Below are positions 6,415 through 11,888 of a stretch of DNA of 11,888 nt, in pieces (position 1 is the stretch's first letter; every line of letters begins with the position of its first letter). The position numbers and the translations under genes were made by a program. The notes under the pieces are model-generated. The model was not told where the DNA came from and did not search any database. It saw nothing but the letters and a program-made list of their open reading frames with translations. The stretch lies in assembly GCA_023426005.1 (NCBI GenBank), contig JAFABO010000129.1, positions 1 through 11,888 of the forward strand, given 5' to 3'. The stretch comes from Bacillota bacterium. GTDB taxonomy: Bacteria; Bacillota; Clostridia; Acetivibrionales; DSM-1351.

Positions 6415-6523
6415 ACTTTATAAAATAGGGACGCACCAAAACAATTACGAAAATTGTATCGCCTCATTATAAAGCGACAATTTATCGCAATTATTTTTAA
6501 TCGTGCATCCTATTTCATCAAGT
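6415..6523. repeat. 109-bp imperfect inverted repeat, MITE- or REPIN-like
   Basis: Two arms of about 48-50 bases (6415-6462 and 6474-6523) are imperfect reverse complements around an 11-base centre. The outer part reads ATAAAATAGGGACGCAC (6420-6436) on the left, against ATGAAATAGGATGCAC for the right arm read on the minus strand. The inner part reads CAATTACGAAAATTGTATCGC on the left, against TAATTGCGATAAATTGTCGC on the right. It codes for nothing. The shape fits a small non-autonomous element or a REP doublet such as those spread by Y1 (IS200-like/RAYT) transposases. No transposase is in the window and I see no clear target duplication. A single copy here cannot prove mobility. Confidence 0.55.
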
Positions 6524-6579
6524 TGTCCCCGCGTACCATTTGATTCTGATTAAATCTATCTGTAAAGCAAAACAATATT

Positions 6580-6861
6580 TCAATTAGCACAATATGTTTC
6601 CGCTTTTTTCTCCAGGGCTCTGTTGCGGTAGTATAAAACTATATCGGCCGAAACCATCAGGAGATTGATAATATACAATACCATTACTATATCTCTGCTG
6701 TACAATATTTTATGGACTATACCTGAAAGATAACCAAAAATAACTATGTAAAGGAACAGTACGCTTTTACCCTTTGTACTTTTGGAGGTATAGGATTTAA
6801 AAATCTGTGTGGGCCACGCGGCACCGAAACTCAGCAGCATAAGTGCTTCAAATATGCTCAT
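6580..6861 (-). CDS. PQ-loop/SemiSWEET-like small membrane protein
   Basis: A 93-aa protein with three predicted helices (about 3-20, 34-52, 58-77), the size and topology of bacterial SemiSWEETs, which dimerise to form sugar or metabolite channels. After the first helix it has WPTQIFKSYTSKSTKGKS (16-33), resembling the PQ-loop pattern but with PTQ where P-Q is expected. I chose the ATG at 6861 because GGGAGGG precedes it by 7 bases; the longer frame from 6918 lacks a site and adds 19 unrelated residues. A TATAAT at 6955-6950 could be its -10, though the -35 is poor. It appears to be a single-gene unit between the cell-wall operon and the inverted repeat. The substrate is unknown, and a non-transport role is possible. 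Confidence 0.7.
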   Translation of the reverse strand: MSIFEALMLLSFGAAWPTQIFKSYTSKSTKGKSVLFLYIVIFGYLSGIVHKILYSRDIVMVLYIINLLMVSADIVLYYRNRALEKKAETYCAN

Positions 6862-6981
6862 GTCATTTCCCTCCCGGCATAAAATCATCTGCAAAATGCT
6901 GTAAATATCATATATCATAATATGAAGGGTACGGCTTGCAGACTTAATAATTATACACCTTCAGGAGGTAAATACACCAAT

Positions 6982-7878
6982 TTACGGACAAAATCTTTTA
7001 AAAAATTTTTCGGAGGATACGCCATGTGGACGGTTTTTGCGCTTGAGGCCGAATAAGACGTCTTCCTTGTCCTTATTTATGAGGTTGACACCCTCCAGGC
7101 AGGACAGGGAGGCTTTAAAGCCCAATTCCTTGATTATTTCCTTGGATTCGCTGCTTATTGCGCCAAAGGGGTAGGTAAATGTATTTGGGGTAATGCCACA
7201 AGTATCCTTCAATTTGTTCTGCAGTGTCATAATATCGGCAGTGAGCATACTCCTGTAGCTTTCCAGGGATTCACCTTTTTTCCGTTTGGCTCCGTTTCTT
7301 TTATTGATGGAGTGGAGGCTGTAGGAATGATTTTGTATTTCAAAAAAACCGGAATCATGCATAGTTTTTATCTGATGCCAGGATACATGCGCATAGGGAG
7401 GGTCGTTTGTGGGATATGGCTCTTTTGAAAAGGCTTCGGTATAGGAACCTATAACCGATATCACCGCCTTCATATTATACTTTTCCAGTATGGGCTGCCC
7501 ATATAAATAATTATTCAGGTTCCCGTCATCAAAGGTGATTATAACCGGCTTAAGGGGAATATCACCATTGTTGTATACGTAATTAATAAGATCCGTCATG
7601 GTAATAGAATTATAGTTGTGTTCACTCAGATACCTGATGTCATCTTCAAATTCAGCAGGTGTGATCACATACTTGCCCAGATGCGAATTTTTTAATATGC
7701 TGTGGTACATTATAATGGGTACGGCAATGCCATCCTCTGTGATCTGGCCGCCTTCAACGTCGGTAAAGGCTTTAGTTGCCGAAGACAAAATCAGAATTGA
7801 ACAAATGGCCAGAGTGAAAGAGACCGCAATAATAAGTGAAATATATCTTGTTAGCTTATTATTTGAAAAAAGCTTCAT
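6982..7878 (-). CDS. Membrane-anchored polysaccharide deacetylase (CE4/NodB)
   Basis: Probable extracellular metal-dependent deacetylase of an N-acetylated glycan (peptidoglycan, or a poly-GlcNAc-like polymer), 298 aa. One N-terminal helix (about 12-32) anchors it or acts as an uncleaved signal; the catalytic domain faces outward. CE4 motifs are intact: motif 1 TFDDG (115-119, catalytic base and metal Asp), motif 2 HSYSLH (184-189, metal His pair with one extra residue compared with HSxxH, as in the PgaB/IcaB-like branch), and motif 3 YPFG (236-239). The ATG at 7878 follows GAGG by 8 bases; the GTG at 7887 lies in that site. The M23 gene ends 23 bases upstream, so the two are cotranscribed. 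The precise glycan is not determined by sequence. Confidence 0.88.
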   Translation of the reverse strand: MKLFSNNKLTRYISLIIAVSFTLAICSILILSSATKAFTDVEGGQITEDGIAVPIIMYHSILKNSHLGKYVITPAEFEDDIRYLSEHNYNSITMTDLINYVYNNGDIPLKPVIITFDDGNLNNYLYGQPILEKYNMKAVISVIGSYTEAFSKEPYPTNDPPYAHVSWHQIKTMHDSGFFEIQNHSYSLHSINKRNGAKRKKGESLESYRSMLTADIMTLQNKLKDTCGITPNTFTYPFGAISSESKEIIKELGFKASLSCLEGVNLINKDKEDVLFGLKRKNRPHGVSSEKFFKRFCP

Positions 7879-7901
7879 CAATAACACCTCATAGTATCAT
7901 A

Positions 7902-8963
7902 TTAAAAATCATAGCCGCTGTTTTGTTCCATGATGTCGTAAACTCTGTAATAGTCACGGGTCTCTTCATCTTTTACAACAGCAGAACGGTTTTTCTGAAG
8001 CAGATTTACAATCTCATAAACGTTGATCCATAATTCGTTTACGCATTCCTTCTGAGATTCGTCAAAAATTATCTGCATGCCGAAATGGAGATGGGGAGTA
8101 GTTATATTATTGACATTCTCCCTTGTGCTGTAGCCGGTCATACCCAGGTAACCGATGACCTCTCCTGCTTTGACTACCTTCCCTTCATACAGGTCAGAAT
8201 GGAAGGGCTTATCCTTTCTCAAATGGGCGTAATAATAATATCTCTTCTGGTCAAAGCTTCTGATACCTATTCTCCAACCGCCGTACATGTTCCAGCCCAT
8301 AGCTTCCACAATACCCGATTCCACAGCCATAATGGGGGTTCCGATGGAGCCCATAAGATCATTTCCCAGATGTTTTCTGGCATAGCCAAAGCTGCGGCCG
8401 GTACCAAAATCGTCATAATGGCTGAAGCTATAGCCCCTGGCAATGGGAGAAAAAACCTTCAGACCGTATTTTTTTTCCCATTTTAAATCGCCATTGCTGT
8501 CCTGGTCCTTGACCTGGATTTCATATTCGCCTACAAAGTTTCCAAGGATTGCATCATAGGCTTCATAGTAGTAATTATAATATTTCATATTTTCGGTCAG
8601 CTGCTGAATTGTCTGTCCCTTATTAAGTTTTGAGACCAGTTCCTCCATATCTTTCGACTTGTATTTCTTAAAATCTCCTCCGTACCTGGCTCCCAGATAT
8701 GCAAGCAGTTCCACCCAGTTTAGCTGTATATCCTTGTTATGGGATTTCACATCAAGGGTCAGAGCCTTTTCCATGGCCTCATAACAGGCATTGAATTCCA
8801 CCCACTTGATGAATTTTTTATCACCTTTGGAATCCACCGCTACTACGGAGAAAACCTTACTGCTGTCGTTATAAATTACCAGAGTTGAGGTAGCAAGGAG
8901 AGCTATTATCAATACAAAAGCGATTAAAATTTTGTATATATTTCTATTTGGGAAATTATCCAA
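7902..8963 (-). CDS. Membrane-anchored M23 metallopeptidase
   Basis: Likely peptidoglycan endopeptidase of the LytM/M23 family, 353 aa. The N-terminal helix (about 11-31) anchors it, followed by a largely helical region (about 55-150) that I do not recognise. The LytM domain occupies about 175-300. Zinc ligands are present: H198 and D202 in HLGND, and H293 in HLHFG, with H291 as the usual catalytic His; a further His is at 247 (YYAHL). It should therefore be active rather than a degenerate scaffold. Translation starts at TTG 8963 with AGGTGG about 7 bases upstream. It is first in an operon with the CE4 deacetylase. The pair suggests wall remodelling, perhaps in growth or sporulation; the latter is inference only. 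Confidence 0.88.
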   Translation of the reverse strand: MDNFPNRNIYKILIAFVLIIALLATSTLVIYNDSSKVFSVVAVDSKGDKKFIKWVEFNACYEAMEKALTLDVKSHNKDIQLNWVELLAYLGARYGGDFKKYKSKDMEELVSKLNKGQTIQQLTENMKYYNYYYEAYDAILGNFVGEYEIQVKDQDSNGDLKWEKKYGLKVFSPIARGYSFSHYDDFGTGRSFGYARKHLGNDLMGSIGTPIMAVESGIVEAMGWNMYGGWRIGIRSFDQKRYYYYAHLRKDKPFHSDLYEGKVVKAGEVIGYLGMTGYSTRENVNNITTPHLHFGMQIIFDESQKECVNELWINVYEIVNLLQKNRSAVVKDEETRDYYRVYDIMEQNSGYDF

Positions 8964-9291
8964 TTTAGGGCCACCTTTCCAATATAAATATAATTAATTA
9001 ACTACTATAAAATTTATGCTGTTTCATCAAAACATATCCTTGTTGAGACTAAAAAGTCGTCTGTAATATTTTTCAATTAATTAGTGATTTACTTTATTAA
9101 AGTTATGAAGTAAAATACCAATGAGAGTAATTTACCCTGGTAAATTATCTGCAGCTTATAGAGAGAATAGACCATGCAACAACATGGCGCAAATCTAAAA
9201 AATACTTATCGGAAATTTCCCCGGTACAAAATGTGGTTAGATGTTTCAGACTACTTGTGGGGTCCGGTCAATTGTGAAGGGATGGATTATT
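8964..9291. other. Divergent intergenic region between the M23 operon and the amino acid importer
   Basis: This 328-bp gap must hold promoters for both directions. I found no near-consensus pair for either; candidate -10s have poor -35 partners. It contains an inverted repeat TTTACTT (9088-9094) / AAGTAAA (9108-9114), the operator-like repeat at 9128-9147, a small stem CCATG (9172-9176) / CATGG (9183-9187), the 10-bp palindrome GGAAATTTCC (9211-9220) and the possible leader ORF starting at 9174. I saw no T-box or riboswitch core. Confidence 0.5.
9128..9147. promoter_or_regulatory. Operator-like inverted repeat upstream of the amino acid ABC operon
   Basis: TAATTTACC (9128-9136) and GGTAAATTA (9139-9147) are perfect 9-bp inverted arms with a 2-base centre. 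A 2-base loop is too tight for an RNA hairpin, so a dimeric DNA-binding protein is the better reading. It is about 145 bases before the binding-protein start. The regulator is unknown. Confidence 0.45.
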
Positions 9292-9314
9292 TTGAAAAAG
9301 AGATCATTAACTAA
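9174..9314 (+). CDS. Possible 46-aa leader ORF overlapping the binding-protein start
   Basis: An ATG at 9174 opens a 46-codon frame ending in TAA at 9312-9314. It is in a different frame from the binding-protein gene and overlaps its TTG start by 23 bases. The peptide begins MQQHGANLKN and is rich in aromatic residues, with two Trp, five Tyr, two Phe and one Cys. The only upstream ribosome site is a poor GAGAG at 9161-9165. If translated, it could couple to or attenuate expression of the transporter gene. It may equally be a chance frame or a remnant; I recognise no family. Confidence 0.25.
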   Translation: MQQHGANLKNTYRKFPRYKMWLDVSDYLWGPVNCEGMDYFEKEIIN

Positions 9315-10206
9315 AGTTCTAGCTTGTGTAATAGCAGCTGTATTTACATTTGCAGGCTGCGGAGTAAGCAACGGAGTATTGCCGGAAGCCACGTCAGCCG
9401 CAACATCAACTGCTTCGCAGTCGACTGCAGCAGCCGGCACATCAGTAGCAGAAGGCACCGCCGCCGAATCAACCCCGGCCGTTGATTTGTCATGGGACAA
9501 GGTCAAGGAAAAAGGCGAATTTGTTTTAGGACTGGATGAAAGCTTCCCGCCCATGGGCTACAGAGATGACAAGAACAATATTGTGGGCTATGACATTGAT
9601 CTGGCTCAGGAGGTTGCAAACAGGCTGGGTGTTAAATTGAAGATTCAGCCCATCAACTGGGACACCAAGGAGCAGGAACTCAATACAGGCAATATAGACT
9701 GCATTTGGAATGGCTTTACCATAACAGCGGAGAGGGAGGAAAACGTACTTTTCTCTGATCCATATATGAATAATCAGCAGATCCTCGTCGTTTTGGCAGA
9801 CTCGAAATACAAAACCCTGGCCGATCTGAAAGACAAATCTGTTGCATTGCAGGCGACCTCCAGTGCTGCCGATGCTTTAAACGGCAAGCCGGACTTTAAG
9901 TCAACTCTCAGGGAAGTGGTGGAATTAAAGGATAATAACCTTTGTTTGATGGATTTGAAGACAGGCAATGTGGATGCTGTTGTAATGGATGAAGTTGTTG
10001 CAAGGTACTATATTAAAATGAAGAATGAAAAATACAGGGTTCTCGATGAAGGCCTTTCCTACGAGCAATATGGTATAGGCTTCAGAAAGGCTGATGTACA
10101 GCTCATGACAAAAGTAAACGATACATTGAAGGAAATTGCTAAAGACGGTAAGATGGCTGAAATATCAAACAAATGGATTGGCAAGGATATTTCAATAATC
10201 AAATAA
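9292..10206 (+). CDS. Polar amino acid-binding lipoprotein (SBP_bac_3)
   Basis: Extracellular binding protein that captures an amino acid for the permease and ATPase downstream. I place the start at TTG 9292 (304 aa): GAAGGGATGG lies just upstream and the product begins MKKRSLTKVL, a normal signal peptide; the frame from 9241 adds 17 atypical residues. Cys23 in FAGC is the probable lipidation site (Phe at -3 is unusual). Residues about 33-62 are a Ser/Thr/Ala-rich linker. The bilobed domain follows, with GYDIDLAQEVANRLG (99-113), Arg148 in FTITAERE, which in relatives binds the substrate carboxylate, and Asp233 in VVMDEV, which in HisJ-type proteins contacts the amino group. The exact amino acid is unknown; cystine, glutamine or other polar residues are possible. 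Confidence 0.9.
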   Translation: MKKRSLTKVLACVIAAVFTFAGCGVSNGVLPEATSAATSTASQSTAAAGTSVAEGTAAESTPAVDLSWDKVKEKGEFVLGLDESFPPMGYRDDKNNIVGYDIDLAQEVANRLGVKLKIQPINWDTKEQELNTGNIDCIWNGFTITAEREENVLFSDPYMNNQQILVVLADSKYKTLADLKDKSVALQATSSAADALNGKPDFKSTLREVVELKDNNLCLMDLKTGNVDAVVMDEVVARYYIKMKNEKYRVLDEGLSYEQYGIGFRKADVQLMTKVNDTLKEIAKDGKMAEISNKWIGKDISIIK

Positions 10207-10243
10207 ATCAGGTTGTGCGGGTTTTGTTAACATATATCAATCC

Positions 10244-10269
10244 AGGCTGATACCGATCGGTATCAGCCT
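10244..10269. promoter_or_regulatory. 26-bp perfect palindrome between binding protein and permease genes
   Basis: The sequence from AGGCTGATACCGA to TCGGTATCAGCCT reads identically on both strands over 26 bases. As RNA it would give an 11-bp stem with a GATC tetraloop, 38 bases after the binding-protein stop. The following bases (TTACTTAGCC) are T-poor, so full termination is doubtful. It may be a leaky terminator or processing site that keeps the binding protein in excess. The core GATACCGATCGGTATC also resembles the symmetrical operators of TetR-type repressors. Confidence 0.6.
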
Positions 10270-10326
10270 TACTTAGCCTTTCAATTAAAAAAGAAATATT
10301 ATGTAGATTATGATGAAATTATTCTA

Positions 10327-10332
10327 TATAAT
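10327..10332 (+). promoter_or_regulatory. Candidate -10 element before the permease gene
   Basis: A perfect TATAAT lies 38 bases before the GTG start of the permease, in an A/T-rich stretch after the palindrome. The -35 position 17 bases upstream (TAGATT, 10304-10309) matches only three of six bases. A secondary promoter is possible; chance occurrence in A/T-rich DNA is also plausible. Confidence 0.3.
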
Positions 10333-10370
10333 TATTTACATGTATTGAGTTTTACGGGAGGAGATTTTCT

Positions 10371-11003
10371 GTGGATCTTTTATTGCTGCTGGGCAAGGGA
10401 ATGGTGGTAACCATTCAATTATTTTTACTCACTCTGATTTTTGCACTTCCGCTGGGTCTTGTGGTATCCTTTGGGAGACGGTCAGGAAACTTTATCATAA
10501 ATGGCTTGACAGGAATTTATATTTCCATAATGAGGGGGACTCCGTTAATACTTCAGTTGGTTGCGGTATATTTTGGGCCCTATTATGTTTTCGGAGGGAA
10601 AATAGACAGGTTTACCGCCGCTATTATAGCCTTTTCCCTAAATTATGCCGCTTACTTTGCGGAAATATACAGGGGTGGGATAGAATCCATTCCCAGGGGC
10701 CAATACGAAGCAGGAGAAGTTTTAGGCTTCACAAAAGCCCAGGTGTTTTTTAGGATAATATTGCCTCAGGTTATCAAGAGAATACTTCCCGCCATAAGCA
10801 ATGAAGTTATCACTCTTGTAAAGGATACGGCTCTGGTAACCACCATCGGGGTAGCTGAAATGTTCAGAGCTGCAAATAATGAAATGAGCAGAATAGCCTC
10901 AATTCAGCCTTTGTTTGTTGCCGGCGTGTTTTATTATATAATGAACCTTGTTGTCGCGCAGGTTTTCAAATTTACCGAGAAAAAATTAAGCTACTACAGA
11001 TAA
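10371..11003 (+). CDS. Polar amino acid ABC importer permease (HisM/GlnP type)
   Basis: Membrane channel of the amino acid importer, 210 aa, normal for the His/Glu/Gln/Arg/opine permease family. Hydrophobic segments near 5-33, 44-72, 80-98, 135-160 and 180-200 fit five helices. RGTPLILQL (55-63) is a family hallmark, and the ATPase-docking EAA loop runs over about 110-140 (QYEAGEVLGFTKAQ...ILPQ). Translation starts with GTG at 10371, 7 bases after a strong GGGAGGAG (10356-10363). It is separated from the binding-protein gene by 164 bases that include the palindrome, but only 39 bases separate it from the ATPase gene. A single permease gene suggests a homodimeric channel. Confidence 0.92.
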   Translation: MDLLLLLGKGMVVTIQLFLLTLIFALPLGLVVSFGRRSGNFIINGLTGIYISIMRGTPLILQLVAVYFGPYYVFGGKIDRFTAAIIAFSLNYAAYFAEIYRGGIESIPRGQYEAGEVLGFTKAQVFFRIILPQVIKRILPAISNEVITLVKDTALVTTIGVAEMFRAANNEMSRIASIQPLFVAGVFYYIMNLVVAQVFKFTEKKLSYYR

Positions 11004-11042
11004 ATTAACAGTCCCTTAGCTGAAAGGATGGTTTAACAGACA

Positions 11043-11804
11043 ATGAAAATGATTGAAGCTTCAAATATATATAAGAGTTTTGGCGGAAAAGCAGTGCTGT
11101 CGGGAATCTCCATGGAGGTAAACAGGGGAGAGGTGGTGGCCGTAATAGGGCCTTCCGGTTCGGGCAAAAGTACGTTTCTCAGGTGCATCAATCTTTTGGA
11201 GAGAATAGACAGGGGACGGATAGCTGTTGAAGACGAGATAATGGTCAGCACCAACAGTCACGGAAAGGCGGAATATGCCGACAATAAAAAACTGCGGGCA
11301 ATAAGGCTGAAAATCGGTCTGGTATTTCAGAACTTTAACCTTTTTCCGCATTTCGATGTCCTGAAGAACATAACGCAAGCTCCTGTAAGTGTGGCAGGTG
11401 CCGGCAAAGAGGAAGCGAGGCAGACGGCCATACGGCTTTTGGAGAAGATGGGACTGGAGGACAAGGCCGGCGCATATCCCTTCGAGCTGTCGGGAGGGCA
11501 GAGCCAGCGTGTCGCCATAGCAAGGGCGCTTGCTTTAAAGCCCCAGGTACTGTTTTTCGATGAACCCACCTCGGCACTTGATCCGGAACTTACACTGGAG
11601 GTTATGAAAGTTATCAGAAAGCTTGCAGAAGAGCATATGACCATGGTGGTGGTTACCCATGAGATGGGATTTGCCCGGGAGGTGGCCGACAGAGTCATAT
11701 TTATGGATAATGGAGTTATTGTGGAAGAAGGAGTACCCGAAGAACTGTTTACAAATCCCAAAAACGAGAGAACCAGAATGTTTATCAAAGGTTCGTGTTT
11801 CTGA
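11043..11804 (+). CDS. Polar amino acid ABC importer ATPase (GlnQ/HisP type)
   Basis: ATP-binding subunit of the amino acid importer, 253 aa, slightly longer than the usual ~240-250. Motifs are Walker A GPSGSGKST (36-44), Q-loop Gln96 in VFQNFNLFPH, signature LSGGQ (149-153), Walker B VLFFDEPTSALDP (169-181) and switch His207 region (VTHEMGFAREVADR), the last typical of polar amino acid ATPases. The ATG at 11043 has AAAGGATGG upstream at a longish distance of about 11 bases. An insertion-like stretch around 68-86 (STNSHGKAEYAD...) is common in this branch. The final residues (IKGSCF) differ from the common FLxxxL-type ending and lie just before the poly-G run, so the last few codons deserve caution. 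The function as an ATPase is not in doubt. Confidence 0.92.
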   Translation: MKMIEASNIYKSFGGKAVLSGISMEVNRGEVVAVIGPSGSGKSTFLRCINLLERIDRGRIAVEDEIMVSTNSHGKAEYADNKKLRAIRLKIGLVFQNFNLFPHFDVLKNITQAPVSVAGAGKEEARQTAIRLLEKMGLEDKAGAYPFELSGGQSQRVAIARALALKPQVLFFDEPTSALDPELTLEVMKVIRKLAEEHMTMVVVTHEMGFAREVADRVIFMDNGVIVEEGVPEELFTNPKNERTRMFIKGSCF

Positions 11805-11805
11805 G

Positions 11806-11888
<83 letters not shown>

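Larger units (their letters stand above)
6249..6579. other. Intergenic region between the ABC operon and the PQ-loop gene
   Basis: No gene is visible in this stretch. Besides the operon promoter at 6297-6326, its main content is the inverted-repeat element at 6415-6523. The flanks (6327-6414 and 6524-6579) show nothing I can assign, and no standard terminator follows the PQ-loop gene. The inverted repeat might serve as its transcription end. Confidence 0.55.

Noticed and set aside
9001..9291. T-box leader for the amino acid importer
   Set aside because: A GAGAGAATAG stretch at 9161-9170 caught attention, but there is no T-box bulge sequence or terminator/antiterminator pair.

Overview
The window looks like a low-to-moderate G+C Firmicute, most likely a member of the Clostridia. 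Coding DNA is moderately A+T-rich and the gaps are very A+T-rich. Ribosome-binding sites are strong (GGAGG/AGGAG), sigma-A-type promoters are close to consensus, lipoproteins carry Gram-positive-style signal peptides, and TTG starts are common. The sequence ends in an 82-base run of G, so the right edge is probably a contig end with a sequencing artefact rather than biology.

Layout. (1) Positions 1-380: an A+T-rich control region with two near-perfect sigma-A promoters. It serves metN-metI-metQ (+ strand, 381-2927), a methionine ABC importer closed by a clear terminator. (2) 3142-3429: a small three-helix membrane protein of unknown function. (3) 6248-3622 (- strand): a nitrate/sulfonate/HMP-type ABC importer in the order ATPase, permease, lipoprotein, with its own promoter and a strong terminator. 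(4) 6415-6523: a 109-bp imperfect inverted repeat that resembles a MITE or REPIN and belongs to no gene. (5) 6861-6580 (-): a 93-aa PQ-loop/SemiSWEET-like membrane protein. (6) 8963-6982 (-): a two-gene cell-envelope operon, an anchored M23 endopeptidase followed by an anchored CE4 polysaccharide deacetylase. (7) 9292-11804 (+): a polar amino acid ABC importer (binding lipoprotein, permease, ATPase), preceded by an operator-like palindrome and a possible short leader ORF, and split by a 26-bp perfect palindrome.

How the genes work together. Ten of the thirteen solid genes are either parts of three complete importers (nine genes) or a small putative sugar or metabolite transporter. The window is therefore mainly a nutrient-uptake region. 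Methionine uptake is well supported. The other two substrates are not fixed by sequence: sulfonates and cystine are possible, which would make this a sulfur-acquisition neighbourhood, but that is inference. The M23/CE4 pair acts on peptidoglycan or another wall glycan and seems functionally separate.

I see no clearly new multi-gene system. The observations most worth following are the duplicated promoters and repeated 9-bp motif upstream of metN, the 109-bp inverted repeat, the 26-bp palindrome inside the amino acid operon, the possible leader ORF at 9174-9314, and the high share of TTG starts (5 of 13 genes).
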